Shown here: one piece after another, positions 11,163 to 22,639 of the stretch
Layout: each line of letters opens with the position of its first letter
How positions within the stretch are numbered: the stretch's first letter is position 1
Source: Lucinisca nassula
Lineage: Eukaryota > Mollusca > Bivalvia > Lucinida > Lucinidae
Length of the DNA stretch: 64,000 nucleotides
Assembly: GCA_963580285.1 (NCBI GenBank)
Contig: OY757010.1
Coordinates: 219,933,234-219,997,233, forward strand
Direction of reading: 5' to 3'
Made by a program: the position numbers and the translations under genes
Notes under the pieces: generated by a model
Databases searched by the model: none
What the model saw: the letters and a program-made list of their open reading frames with translations, nothing else
What the model was told of the DNA's origin: nothing

Positions 11163-11890
11163 GCAGAAGTGAAGGCAATGATCAGGAATCGATACAACTA
11201 CCTACACCTCCCATCAGAGACACCGAAGGAAAGAAAACATGAACATACCATAACTAAACCCTAATGAAAACATCACAAGCGGAAAGCCAAAAGGACAGTT
11301 ACTTACCCACAAAATGGAATGTCCAAACGGTTATCCAAAATAAAAAAATATATAAGCAATACATACACACAAAATCGAACTATAACAAAATAAACCGCGA
11401 CAGAAGAACTGCCTTGGAACGGTCAGTGAACACTATTTCACTGGGGGCTTAAAACGATATTACATGAGCCCCGCAAAGCGAATTTGTGTCTTCGAGCATT
11501 CCGTCATGCCAAATTTTAACTGCGCATGCCCAGCCATTCAGAGGGGCCAGGGATATGGCTTTCTGTCTGAAGGTTCCTCTTGATTCAATGCTTGTATGAG
11601 CGAGCAGCGAAGGTTCTGGCGAGACTGCGCGGATGCGCAGGCTCGCCTGAACCTTCGCTGCTCGCATAGGCGATAAGTACCAAAATCGCTTGACGGGGCC
11701 CACATGGCCATAAGCCTCGCCCTTGGTAATGTCATGTTTTACACAAATAATTTGTTCAGTGAACATAGAAATCAAACGTCTACGGAGCTGAAACAACGTG
11801 GAGAACTCAACAGCATTGAATACCTGAAATGCTGGAGCAAAAGAAAAACCAACAGTTAGACTCCGGTGAGCCCGACCAGAGACAAAGCCT
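11163..11890 (-). mobile_element. U retroelement fragment, split by F copy 2
   Basis: U sequence flows from 11163 to 11465 and resumes at 11702. Other U copies supply the unoccupied target, where ttttacatggcc is uninterrupted. Confidence 0.8.
11466..11701 (+). mobile_element. F foldback MITE, copy 2, with 4 bp target duplication
   Basis: Flanked by acat at 11462-11465 and 11702-11705. The intact U copies have a single acat at this spot, proving a 4 bp duplication. Confidence 0.92.
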
Positions 11891-12310
11891 AATCCGGCAT
11901 CGCGTTCTATGGTGTCTAATTTGGGACTACTCTATTTGCCAGTGTCCCACTTAGCGACTCCAGGAAAGGCACACCACAAAGTCAGATATTATTAACTTGC
12001 TTCAGGAAGAGATAGCTTCGTATAAAAAATCTCTTCACATCCATACATATAGTTGATGTGGATTAACTTTTGAGCGGTTTAGTCAGCAAACCAACATTTG
12101 TAGAATGATTGCAACAGATGGTCTAGGTTGATGTATCAAGCTGTGTGACGTGTTGCAGGTGCATACATTTATATACGTGTTCACTTATACCTTATGGATA
12201 TATAACAGGTCTTGGTTACATAGGAATCAAAACATCTTGATTAGGAGAAATTCTACAACAACAAACATACACTGTATTCCAGTATGGATGATTTATTTCT
12301 TCAGATTTTT
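11891..12310. other. No feature recognised
   Basis: Unassigned. The last ~100 bp may belong to the LINE fragment that follows, but no frame can be followed. Confidence 0.35.
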
Positions 12311-12314
12311 AAAC

Positions 12315-12600
12315 ATTTGCAAGTTGGTGGGAAAATGTCCCACCAGATGAGAGGAAATGTAAATTATGTACAAAAACAGATATAGGCGACGAGTGTCACT
12401 ACCTTCCATGTTGCAAGTTCTTTGAGTCAGAACGAAAGCGTCTCCTGAAACCTTATTTTCACACAAGACCTAACATGATAACATTTAAAGATTTAAAGAT
12501 ATACTTTGCTCTGACAATATAGTGATACTTAAGAAGCTTTCAGAATTTGTCAAAGTGATTATCCTGACTGCTTCATATATATATATTATGTTATGTATAG
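12315..12600 (+). pseudogene. C-terminal fragment of a LINE reverse-transcriptase polyprotein
   Basis: One frame reads ASWWENVPPDERKCKLCTKT and then DIGDECHYLPCCKFFESERK, the small cysteine-containing C-terminal region seen after the reverse transcriptase in many molluscan non-LTR proteins, continuing RLLKPYFHTRPNMITFKDLK. After a stop a shifted frame continues ILKKLSEFVKVII. Upstream coding is lost. Confidence 0.6.
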
Positions 12601-12921
12601 CTTGTAAATATTTTGTTGATATCTGTCTGTTGTTCACTTTTAAGAACCCTTATTAGCGCCAAACATAATTAGCAGACAAATTCTTCAATTAAGTTGTATC
12701 TTTATTTAGCGAAAATAATGTTTGACATTTCATGTGGAGTGCCTTAAATGAGGCTTGACAGTTTATATACAGATACTTCACACGAAATGTCAAGCCTTGA
12801 ATTTTTCTGGCAGCAAACTGAAATTATCATATGCCATCTGGCATCTGCTCTAAAGTGTACCATGACTCCTTAAGGATTAACGCTAGCAGAACACACAGGC
12901 GTTTTTGTTTTAGTGCTCAAG

Positions 12922-13150
12922 TTAACCCATTTAGAACCAGAAACCCCAAAACGGGTACCCTGCCAAACACTGCAGGCCTAGATCAGATGCCACAGAACGC
13001 GGCGTCTAATCAGGGCCTACAGTGTTTGCAAAACTTTCCGCCAATTTCTTATTAAAGTTTGAAGAAAACACAACCTGACACCCCTAAATTTTGAAATGGA
13101 CTCCTGCTATAGATAAAGAGGAAGATTCCATTTGGTACAAAAAGGGTTTA
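12922..13150. mobile_element. Q hairpin MITE
   Basis: Complete ends (gttaacccatttagaacc and ttggtacaaaaagggttta). The central palindrome is partly eroded (gatgccacag/gcggcgtcta). Confidence 0.75.
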
Positions 13151-13276
13151 TTACAATGAATAGGGTCTCTTGTGAAAAGAACTGGCAGACTATACGAACT
13201 AATCTAAAAAAGCATATTGCTATTCATTTGTTTTGCCTGATAGGCTTAAACATTTTCATTTATTAAGCGTTGTACA

Positions 13277-13536
13277 CGTCCCCGCCTATAGGGGCTTGAA
13301 GAAATATATGGGCTGCATGATGCTTCCACGAAGAGCTGAATCCGGCCGCACACTAGTTCTGGTAAACCGCTAAGGATCTAAGCCTGCCCAGGAACCTATT
13401 GGTTTCATTGGGCGACAGGGCTTGAGATGTCATTTCATCTCAACGTCGGGTAAAAGTCCCACAAATTTGGAAGCAACGTCTACAAAATGACCTTTACACT
13501 GTTGACGGGGGCGTTAAACCTCAAATCAAACAAATT
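13277..13536 (+). mobile_element. M SINE-like repeat
   Basis: Sense copy, head cccgcctataggggcttgaa, tail gcgttaaacctcaaatcaaa. About 30 bp are missing around the cccaggaacctattgg region. Confidence 0.85.
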
Positions 13537-13626
13537 AAGCGTTGTACTTGTATGAATAATTTAATATCTGAACAGAACAGAGCTTAATCATATTGCTATT
13601 CGGGATGGGGAAAATGATGTCATAAC

Positions 13627-13904
13627 ATCACGAGAACACGCCTATATAATTTTGACCCCCTCATAGCCCACTTTTACATAGTAAAAGTGGGGTTCAAGGG
13701 GGTGTACATTATTTTTCTTATTTCTGCTCAAAAACATAGATTGTGGGTACTCGATAGAACCGCCTCAACGAGGCGGTTCTATCGAGTCCCCGCAATCTAT
13801 GTTTTGAGCAGAAATAAGAAAAATATCACAAGTTTTCCTCTTAAAATTTCTAATTTTTGGTAAAAAAATTGGCAATGTATTTGTATAGGGGTGTTTTCGT
13901 AATG
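13627..13904. mobile_element. H1 hairpin MITE with covarying stem
   Basis: H1 elements run catyacgaaaacacgcctat ... ataggcgtgttttcgtgatg. Here the core stem is cgatagaacc / ggttctatcg, altered on both arms relative to the common cgttagaacc / ggttctaacg. Confidence 0.88.
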
Positions 13905-14640
13905 AGTTGTATTTGTATGACGTCACTGATTCCCTCATTTGTCCGATGATGTGCAAACACAGAACCCGCGCACGTGCATACGTGTGTGTTTGCCTCTGTC
14001 GCTGCGTATGTTTATGTGTTGCCCATCTTCCCCTCTCTTGCTCTGTCTATGCCTCTGTGATGGGAATACAATGTTGTTGGTGATGTTTTAAGGGAGCAGA
14101 GCTTGCGACATCAATGCATAGTACTGGCATGACCATAACTGCAGTTGTTGGATTGCTCTAACTTTTCTTGTTTGTAAATGCTGCTTGCTCGGGGACACAC
14201 AGGCTTAATACAGAATAAACCTCCTCCTTATTAAAGTGTTACATGTACTCAGCTATTGATTCCTCTAGAAAGTGAGAATGCCTAGCAGGAAAACTAATCC
14301 TTGACAGTGCTTTAAATGTATTACAGCAAATACGTGCCAGCGGTTTGATTCTGCAGTAGTGTACATTTTGCCATTTTGCGTTACAGTAGCTCACATGTTT
14401 TTATCTTAAATCGCCGTATATCGTGTTATTTCAATAAATACCATTTCAGAACTGAGTCGCTGCTACACTGTGTTGTAACTTTGAAAAATATGTTGTTGAC
14501 GTTTTTCAAAGGAAAAATATACAGATCTGAAATCTCTCTCAGGGAGTATACCCACTGCAATGGATTGGGTGCTACTGACTAATGTTGATCAGTATCTTAT
14601 ACGTTTGTTTATGGGCAAATAGTACAGGTATACCATAATG
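13905..14640. other. No feature recognised
   Basis: Unassigned. A fragment resembling the K/Q hairpin interior lies further on at 14660-14745 (tacagaaggaacagtctgatc). Confidence 0.35.
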
Positions 14641-15019
14641 ATTGCGACAGTATTGCGACAGATGGGCTTAAGCAAATAGTGCAAACCCAGTTCAGACTGC
14701 TACAGAAGGAACAGTCTGATCAGGATCTCCACTGTCTGCCACCCTGTCTGCATGTATGGGCTCCTTGTTGGATTATGAAACATCTTTTAGATGTTAGGAG
14801 AATTATACCAAGTCCTGAGAAGATATCCTAATTTTTAGGATTTTTACGGTAAAGATGGACGCGACAAGATAAGGTTCAGAGCAGCCTAGCTACCCCCTAA
14901 GCTGTTATACAACCCCTCAGAAACCCATGAGCGAACTACTTCCATATTTCTTTACCGATTGGCTTCAAACTTTGAGTATCCATTCACAAAGATAAACTAG
15001 ATGTGTAACTCTCGTTAAA

Positions 15020-15021
<2 letters not shown>

Positions 15022-15055
<34 letters not shown>

Positions 15056-15080
15056 CAATGACTTACTTATTTACTTAATG
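15022..15080. repeat. (TTAC)n microsatellite
   Basis: About nine perfect acttacttac-type units, then degenerate units to 15080. Confidence 0.95.
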
Positions 15081-15103
15081 TGGTGAAGATATCTGTTGAC
15101 ATT

Positions 15104-15335
15104 CATCACGAAAACACGCCTATATAATTTTGACCCCCTTGAACCCCACTTTTATATAGTAAAACTGGGGTTTCCGGGGGTATACCTTAATTTTCTTATT
15201 TCTGCTCAAAATATAGATTATGGGCACTCGTTTTCGAGCAGAAATAAGAAAAATATCACAATTTTTCATAATAAAATTTTCATTTTTTCGGCGATAAAGG
15301 TGGCAAGTTATTTGTTTAGGCGTGTTTGCGTAATG
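15104..15335. mobile_element. H1 MITE with collapsed hairpin
   Basis: Both outer arms are present, but the tip of the core palindrome is deleted (gggcactcg joins ttttcgagcagaa), as expected from slippage across a hairpin. Confidence 0.85.
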
Positions 15336-15339
15336 AATT

Positions 15340-15885
15340 TCATATGCATCAAATCAATGTCAAGGTGAAGGTCACTTTTTTCTAAACATAGAAGAGAAAT
15401 CCATGATGCGAACTAATTTCACATTTCTTCGCCGGCTGTTTCAATTTTTGCATATACATTCACCGGGAGGTGTAGATGTGGGTGACATACTTTTCATATG
15501 CGTCAAGACAAGATCAAGGTCGCTGTTACTAAAAGTAGAATAATCTTTTGATGCAAAGAACTTCCACATTTCTTCACCGATTGAGTTCAAATTTTGCATT
15601 TGCATTTACAATGATATGTACATGTGCGTGGCATAAATTTCATATGGGTCATGTCAATGTCAAGGTTACTGTCGCTAAAAAAAATAAGTTTGTGATGTTG
15701 CTAATATAAAATAGAAATCCAATAGTGTCTTAGACTAGAATCGATGGTCCTACAGGAGTTTCTTCACCGACTGAGTTAAAATTTTGCATATGCAGTCATA
15801 ATGAGATGTACTTGTGCGTGACATACATGTCATATGCGTCAGGTCAAGGTCAAATCTCTGTTGCTAAAAATAGATTAATCTTGTG
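15340..15885. repeat. ~150-190 bp imperfect tandem repeat, 4 units
   Basis: The motif ttcatatgcgtcaagacaag followed by gtcaaggtcrctgttgctaa recurs near 15347, 15493, 15637 and 15828, with acatttcttcaccgattgag in between. It lies between two H1 elements. Confidence 0.7.
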
Positions 15886-15889
15886 ATGT

Positions 15890-16154
15890 GATTATACAAA
15901 TACATTGCAAATTTTATCGCCGAAAAAGGTAAAGTTTAGGAAGAAAAATTGTGATATTTTTCTTATTTCTGCTCAAAATATAGATTGTGGGTGCATGTTA
16001 GAACCGCCTAATCGAGGCGGTTCTAACAGGTACCCACAATCTATATTTTAGAGCAGAAATAAGAAAAATAAGGTTTACCCCTGTAAATCCCAGTTTTACT
16101 ATATAGAGGTGAGGTTCACAGGGGTCAAAGTTATATAGGCGTGTTTTCGTGATG
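15890..16154. mobile_element. H1 hairpin MITE
   Basis: Left terminus worn, right terminus ggcgtgttttcgtgatg intact. Stem at 16001-16040. Confidence 0.85.
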
Positions 16155-16820
16155 TGGTCGCGTCCAATATACTCTAGATTCAAATAGTGAAATACTTAGC
16201 ATACACTTGTCAAATCTGCGCACTTAATATAGCATCATCTCGACGTACTTGAAATGCTTAACATGGCATAAAAGAACTTGACAGCAATAAGCCACCATAC
16301 CATTCCAGCTCAGAAGCAATATCCGTGATAAAACAAGAATCATGGACAGATTTTGGCCGCGAGCGACTATTAAGACGCTCTTTAATCAAATAGTTCTCCA
16401 TGGCTCTGCCTTTCATAATAGGAGTCCAATTCTACGAAGCCAAGAAATCTGAGGCGCTTCTCACAAACAGGGCCTTTTCGCTAAAGTACTTCATCACAAA
16501 TGTGCGCGCACAGTTAAAACCTATGAAAACAGAACTCTTGCTGTATGCCAGGTTGTAGCTTGTATATTACGAGAAGGAACAGCAAAGACTCAGCTCGGTT
16601 GTGCCTTCGCTGTCCACGAACTCGCATGACACGGCTTAGTCTGATTTTAATGATGAGCATTTCCTTATTGCTCTTCATATGATATAAGGCATGTCTGAAT
16701 ATCATTTTAATCGATGTCTGGCATAATTGGAATTGTTAGAGCGTCATCTTGGGTTGAAGTTATTGAAGTGGTTTTGAAAGGTTGCATTGATTCAAATGTC
16801 GCCCCAGGCTGTAGTTCTCA
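16155..16820. other. No feature recognised
   Basis: Unassigned. The frame at 16714-16917 (RASSWVEVIEV) was considered as a DDR exon and rejected. Confidence 0.35.
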
Positions 16821-16823
16821 TTA

Positions 16824-17096
16824 CGATGACACGCCCCTGCGTTTAAATGGCGTCTTTCTTATCAGGAGAACAAGTATAATTTTAGATGCAATTGTTCGAT
16901 ATTTTTCTTATTTTTAGTCTAAATATAGATTGTTGGTGCTTGCTAGAACCGCGATGAGGCGGTTGTAACGAGTTCCAACAATCTATAGCTTTGAGCAAAA
17001 AATAGGAAAATAAGGTTTACCCCCGTAAACCCCAGTTTTCTCTGTATAAAGTTGGGGTAAGAGGGTATTAATTACACGGTCTTGTTAACATAATGG
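16824..17096. mobile_element. H3 hairpin MITE
   Basis: Shares the H core and right arm, but the left arm (acacgcccctgcgtttaaat ... aggagaacaag) matches only 53909-54150. The stem is degenerate. Confidence 0.6.
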
Positions 17097-17266
17097 TTAG
17101 CAGCTCCTTTTCAGCGTACCCCTGCGATGCCATGAGCGATTAAAACGCAATTTAACGTCTAACGAGCGTGCAAAATCTGTGTTTGGGAGCCAAAATATAA
17201 TCCTTTTAGTCCAGTTTTCTCTATCTGTATAAAGCTGGGTTTCCAATGATGCTCATTACACGGGTG

Positions 17267-17480
17267 TTTCGGCCGCACCTTCATCATAGTGTGGGTTATA
17301 TTTTCTAGTTCTTTGGGGCCATCGATTTCCCTTCGGTATACAGGAAATGTTTGAGGTGCATTGGTGAGGCCTAACTGGCCAAACCTAGCTAGTCTGGCTC
17401 AGAAAAAAGCTTGTACATACCATTATTTTCATTTCTCTGCTATAGTCCTTGCTTCCAAAGGATTATCCCTTTTTCAGAAT
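17267..17480. repeat. T repeat
   Basis: Carries gaggcctaactggccaaacc and tagctagtctggctc, ending ccttgcttccaaaggatta. Confidence 0.65.
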
Positions 17481-17597
17481 TGTTACCGTGTTAAGAGCCA
17501 AGCAATAATCAGGAGCCAGTTGTTCATGTCGATAAAACTTTATCATTTGCTATGGTAAATATACTAGTATTTTTGCAGAAAAATGCAAAAACAAAAT

Positions 17598-18119
17598 AAA
17601 AGTGACGGCAATGACCAGGAAACGATACAATTACTCCACACCAGCCTCCAAAGATACCAAATGGAAAAGAAACATGAATATGAAGTAACTAAACCCCAAT
17701 GAAAAACATCACTAGCGGATAGCCATCGACAGTTACTTCAAAGGGCTATCCAAAATAAAAAGACATAAACAATACATACATGCAAAGACAAACTATGACA
17801 AGTAATAAACCACGACAGAGGAACCGCCTTCGAACGGTCAGCAAAAGGTATTTCACGGGGAGGGGTGTTGGGGTGAGGTCGGGGGAGGGGGCTTAAATCG
17901 ATTTTACATGGCAATAACCCTCGGTATTGATTCTGTCGTGGATGAAGGCTTTCTAACTCAACAGTACTACATCTCCGAGAACATAAAAATCATACACCTA
18001 CAGAGATGAAACAACCATGAGGACTCGACAGCATGGTATAACTGAATTCCTTCGGCAAAACAGTAAGACTCCGGTAGTTCCGACCAGAGACAGAGCATCA
18101 GGTGACATCGACATTGCCT
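17598..18119 (-). mobile_element. U retroelement 3' untranslated part
   Basis: Reverse-strand 3' region contiguous with the RT pseudogene at 18120-18930, which identifies U as the 3' end of that element. It includes a G-rich stretch at 17855-17890. Confidence 0.75.
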
Positions 18120-18930
18120 AAAATAAAAAAATACGCCTTTACGTTGGAGCCGTCAGAATACGAGGCTCGAACCACAGGCGTGCAATTAAAGAGGGAAGCA
18201 AAGTTATCAACCGTGATTGGGTTACCTACCATACATGCAGTATATACTGTACCCAATCATTTGATGTCGAAGAATGCTGTTACGAAATTTGGTACTGAAA
18301 ACATCACCATAAAATTTGGGTTCCGATAGGCCTTTTACATTGTCTTTGGAAACCTTTCGGAAAGACGTCTATAAAACTTAGAAAAAGCTTTTCGTAGTTT
18401 ATGATCCCGATAAACCGCGATTTAGAAATTTAGCACTAAACAATTTATTTCGAGTGTTGAAATCAGATACATGACTTGACACTCTATCAAACCGAATTAA
18501 TTGCGAAACATAAACGCCGTAGGATATCGCACGAGGATTATCACCATCCAAGAATATCAAAATCAAAATCATCAAGATTATCATAATTTTTGAAGGAAAC
18601 AAACCCATCCATAGGTTCTGCAACGGAAGGTCAGGTGGTTTTTCTCCGGGTACTCCGGTTTTCGCCCACCTCTGATTAACGATCGGCTCGATATGAGTGA
18701 AATAATCTTGAAAGGGCCGTAAACCCCCCCCAAAAAAAAAAAACCCATCCATAGTAGATAAATGTAAATCCAAAACCGGGGCTTCGGTCTCAGAAGAATT
18801 TGTTTGATTTAACTGAAGTTCGAGACTAATCAAAACATTGAAGTAGGCAATCATTTGCCCCCATTTTTTCAGCAAAAATGCCACTGTACTAAATATTGCC
18901 CTAACCAGAAAAGTTAACATTTTGCCCACA
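18120..18930 (-). pseudogene. Reverse transcriptase C-terminal pseudogene (U element)
   Basis: Reverse-strand pieces match a conserved C-terminal block of invertebrate reverse transcriptases: QLNQTNSSETEAPVLDLHLS, then MDGFVSFKNYDNLDDFDFDI, GDNPRAISYGVYVSQLIRFD, SSHVSDFNTRNKLFSAKFLN, KLRKAFSKFYRR and LSEPKFYGD. Frameshifts and stops break it repeatedly, and a small SINE interrupts it at 18615-18741. I cannot place it firmly in the LINE or Penelope-like class. Confidence 0.7.
18615..18741 (+). mobile_element. Short SINE inside the RT pseudogene
   Basis: A 127 bp insert ending gggccgtaaac, C-run, A-run, flanked by the 14 bp duplication aaacccatccatag at 18601-18614 and 18742-18755 (the A-run makes the exact border ambiguous). 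Confidence 0.8.
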
Positions 18931-19657
18931 AACGAGCACGTTAAGCTACCGATACTTTAGACAACTGTGCCCTGATGTCAGAAACCAGATGACAAAGAGT
19001 CGAACCCAGGACAGGAAAAGCCTGATAGGGGAACCCATGTACCTAAAAGGCGCCCAGCTCAAACAATATATAACGGTTTCTTGTTTTACATTGTTTTGAA
19101 ATGAATCGACACGTGCCATTGAAGTGGACTGAAAAAGCAACGTAGCATGATGTGCCAGTGAATTTCCTTTTTTAACAATTTTTATGTCTATCCTTATCTG
19201 TCTATGTTTGTTCCATGCCATGACAAAGTACAATAAAGTTCAAATCATACCTCAACAGATATTGATTATAGCGATCACCAGACAATAAAAACTTATAGAT
19301 CAACGTTTGATAATGGTCGTAAAATTCTAGAACTGCCGCTATGTGGAGACATTACACCGCAAACCAGATATATTTCTTCACCTGACGTGTGATGAGTCAA
19401 CTGATATCTCAATTTACCAGTTTCTATTTTCAACTTATATTGAAAGATAACAGATCCATGCCATCACGTTATCAAGTCAGTGAAATACCCCTGTAAAACA
19501 CCCTTTATATACAATGCAAAAACTGGGGTTTATTCGTGTACACATTACTTCCTTATATTTGCTCAGAAACATTCATTGTTAGTACTCGTCATCTCGTGAA
19601 CAAGATTTTGAAATAAACAGCCCCTAAACCCCACTTTGTATTGAGAAAACTGTGGTT
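18931..19657. other. No gene; fragments of MITE ends
   Basis: 18934-18975 resembles the end of the 44766-45010 MITE (cgttaagctaccgatac, acaactgtgccc). 19510-19655 holds H2 arm fragments without a core. The rest is unassigned. Confidence 0.45.
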
Positions 19658-19917
19658 CATCACGATAACAAGTCCATGAAACTGAATCCCCTCTAAACCC
19701 CATTTTATATAGAGAAAACTGGGGTTTAAGGGGGTATACTTTATTTTTCTTATTTCCACTCCAAGACACAGGTTGTTGGTACTCGTTAGAACCGCCTCAA
19801 TGAGGCGGTTCTAACGAGCACCACCAACCTATGTTTGCAGTAAAAATAAGAAATGTTTCTGGGATTTTCATCAGAAAAGTAGCCATTTTGGAAATGTGAA
19901 AATGCATCATGTTACAA
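19658..19917. mobile_element. H2 hairpin MITE
   Basis: Reversed H2, with stem at 19783-19819 and loop caat. Further broken H1/H2 core and arm pieces follow to 20150. Confidence 0.8.
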
Positions 19918-20127
19918 GGGATTAGGCGGTTCTAACAAGTCCCGCAATCTCTGTTTAATGCGGAAATGAGAAGTGTTAAAATTTATGATGAGAAAAATGT
20001 CTGTTGCCTATTCAAATACATTGTAAATTTTACCGCCGAAAAAATAAAATTGTTTAGATGAAAAATTGTGGTATTTTTTTCAGGCTTATTTCGGCTCAAA
20101 ATAGAGATTCAGGGTACTCGTTAGAAC

Positions 20128-20300
20128 CGCCTATCACTTTTCCTCAACGAGTTTAATAAATTCAGTAAGAAATGACCACGAACGAAAGATTCTATTTATC
20201 ATATGACATTTAAAGTGCATTTTATTCACGATTGTTTACAAAAATGTAAATATTCCACTGTTAGTAAATGCGACGTCGTTAAGGACATGTAGATTTTGTG
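20128..20300. repeat. R element fragment joined to an H core
   Basis: At 20128 an H half-stem (gttagaaccgcc) runs straight into R sequence (cctcaacgagtttaataaat), then tttatcatatgacattta. Full R copies are at 44031-44455 and 52190-52850. Confidence 0.6.
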
Positions 20301-20760
20301 TCCTTGTAACGGCTGAACTGTGTGCCCAGATTTCCGTATCCGGGACATAAACAGTCGGTGTTCACTATTTCTTGAAATGTTTGAGGTTTGTGACTGTTTT
20401 ACCGAAAAGGAGTATTGCCCCCGTTTAGCGTCATGGCTTCATTGTTTTTCCCTTGGAGGATTGTTTATTTACATGTATCGAAGTCCTTGGAGGAAATAAT
20501 TATCTCGTTACATGATTTTTATTTTAGTTTTTTTTTTTTAAATCACAAAACCTTTATTTTTTGTATTAAATCTTGTTTTGAGAAAATAGATACGTTTTCA
20601 TCTCGTTTTATTCCCTATTCGCTGTTTGACATTTCAAACAGAAAGAAAAGTAACCATTTCAAGTCACATGTTAGTGTGTTAGTGCCATAACGGTACACAC
20701 AAAAACAAGACGGGCAGTAACACACAGATATTTTACATTCTCAATGCATAACTTACTCTT
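20301..20760. other. No feature recognised
   Basis: Unassigned. The open frame at 20415-20690 is hydrophobic (FYFSFFFLN) but AT-run driven; it was rejected as a signal-peptide exon. Confidence 0.35.
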
Positions 20761-20762
20761 TC

Positions 20763-20769
20763 CCCCCCC

Positions 20770-20800
<31 letters not shown>

Positions 20801-20815
20801 ACCACCACCACCACC
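20763..20815. repeat. Poly-C, (CA)n and (CCA)n microsatellite
   Basis: A C-run of about 24, then six CA units, then five CCA/ACC units. Confidence 0.95.
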
Positions 20816-21049
20816 AAAGTTAGATATCGGGACGCAATGTTGTGAAAACATTGACTGTTCCCACCACTGTCAATAACTGTTTTTCTTAAAACCCAACTTT
20901 CTCCGACAGAAAATGTTTTCATTTTGTACCGGAGCCCATGCAAGACTATACAGCTTGGCTGAATAGTTTTGCAAGGGCAAGATATCAATGTGAACAAGCA
21001 CAGGGTCGGAAATTCTGCGGTATTATGTAAGCCAATGATGAAAGTAATC

Positions 21050-21283
21050 CATCATTTTTGTACCAAATGGAATCTGCCTGCTTATACATATATAGCAGGA
21101 GTCCACTTTAAAATTAAGGGGTTTCAGGTTGTGTTTTCTTCAAAATTTATTTGGAAAATGACTGAACTTTGAGCAAAATGTGAAGGCCCCCCTGATCAGA
21201 CGCCGCGTTATGCGTCGTCTGATCTGGGCCTGCACTGTTTGCCAGAGTACCCGTTTTGGGGTTTCAGGTACTAAATGGGCTAA
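21050..21283. mobile_element. Q hairpin MITE next to the DDR exon A acceptor
   Basis: Hairpin cagacgccgcgt/atgcgtcgtctg at 21197-21223; right end ggtactaaatgggctaa stops at 21283, leaving 18 bp before exon A. Confidence 0.8.
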
Positions 21284-21301
21284 CGTATATATTTGTTTCA
21301 G

Positions 21302-21443
21302 GATACGAATGGAAGCCCACGGTGGGGCGTGGTGTCCTAAAGGTCTTATTAACAAGGATTCTTACGAGTATCTGCAGATTGACCTTGGCCGATTGATGGT
21401 CATCACAAAGGTTGAGGTGCAAGGAAGATTTGCCAATGGACAA
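21302..21443 (+). CDS. Ddr: DDR exon A: middle of discoidin domain
   Basis: The acceptor tttgtttcag ends at 21301 and the donor is gtacgt at 21444. The first base completes a split codon, then 47 codons follow, ending in phase 0. The peptide carries GGAWCPKG and EYLQIDLGRL, the strand and loop typical of DDR discoidin domains, then VEVQGRFANGQ. The cysteine of AWCP is expected to pair with the QVCMRV cysteine of exon C. The upstream intron ends in a Q-family MITE whose terminus lies 18 bp before the exon. I searched the upstream 21 kb by eye for the preceding exon and did not find one. Confidence 0.92.
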
Positions 21444-22216
21444 GTACGTATTTCGTTTGTTCACTCCGCGGCCAAAAATTTGTCGACAAAATTTTAAATT
21501 TCCCATTGACCTCAATGTATTTCAGTTGTCGTCGTTAGTCATTCGATTTCGACAAACAAAATGTACCATTTGAAAGGAAATTAAAAAACTAATAAACAGC
21601 CTGGGTCAGATGAAGTGAATAGCTTGTACAATTCTGTAAATCTGATTTGCAATTGACGTCGTTGGTGACGTCGCCGAAAAATGATATAAATATAGAAATG
21701 TTGTCTGTTAAAGATTTTGTTTTCTCAATTCTGTGGAGCACATTGAAGAATGAATATGCACGTTGATGCCGTACCAGCCTTCCCTTAGTGTAATTTACAT
21801 TGCAATCCGTCGGGGCAAAGCTTAATAGGAAATGTTTTCCCAAATCTTAAATACCTGTAAGTCTATGGGAATTTCAAAATAAGTTGACCAATTTCGGCAC
21901 CATATTGGACTTTCTTTAAGGGGAATGGACATATCTGGCAGATATTTCAGCCATTTTTTTTCAAAATGAGACAAATTTCGGGACTTCCTGTTCGCTTTTC
22001 TATAAACTCTGTCCGATAAAAAGGGGTCTGCTCTTAAAGGAAAGAATTTACTTGTTAGGAGCAAATTCTTTCCTTTAATCGTTGACATCTATTTACATGT
22101 GAGACAAAAATACGTTTGCAGGAGTTGCCTTCCCAGAAAGTGAATCCATTCCCCTCAATATGGCGATAAAGTTGGTATAGCCGAACTTCAGTAGCTTGAA
22201 CAGCTTTGGTACTGAA
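21444..22216. other. DDR intron 1 start, nothing recognised
   Basis: Unassigned intron sequence. A weak C1-like end (gccgaacttcagtagcttga) is near 22180. Confidence 0.4.
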
Positions 22217-22512
22217 CATTACGATAACACATCCGTGTGATATAGTCAATTTTTCATACCTCAAAAAAGGTAATTTTTCTGATGAAAATGTGTGATATTT
22301 TTCTTATTTATACTCAGAACATAGGTTTGGGTGCTCGTTAGAACCGCCTCAATCGTTAGAACCGCCTCATTGAGGCGGTTCTAACGAGTACCCACAACCT
22401 ATGTCTTGGAGCAGAAATAAGGAAAATAATGTTTACCCCTGTAAACCCCAGTTTTTTCTATATAAAGTGAGGTTTAGGGGTGTCTTGATTTCACGGACTT
22501 GTTCACGTGATG
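22217..22512. mobile_element. H2 hairpin MITE with partial stem duplication
   Basis: The left stem arm gttagaaccgcctcaat is repeated twice (22338-22371) before the right arm, so either copy can pair with it. Confidence 0.85.
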
Positions 22513-22639
22513 AACAGGCGTAATTCGAGCCACTGCGGATTAATATTACTGCTAGGTAAGGGGTATAATGGAGATAAACTAGGAAATGTTTAGATTTTCT
22601 GTCATAGTGTATTCCATAATATTTCCAAAACGGTCGATT

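Noticed and set aside
16714..16917. Possible upstream DDR discoidin exon (IVRASSWVEV)
   Set aside because: No cysteine or LGM-type start of a discoidin domain, no fitting splice sites in the required phase, and half the frame is an H3 element.
18399..18929. Intact 176-residue reverse-strand gene
   Set aside because: The frame is open by chance across a SINE insertion and a frameshift; the RT matches lie in different frames.
20415..20690. Possible signal-peptide exon for the DDR gene
   Set aside because: Hydrophobicity comes from T-runs; there is no donor in the right place or acidic/cleavage context.
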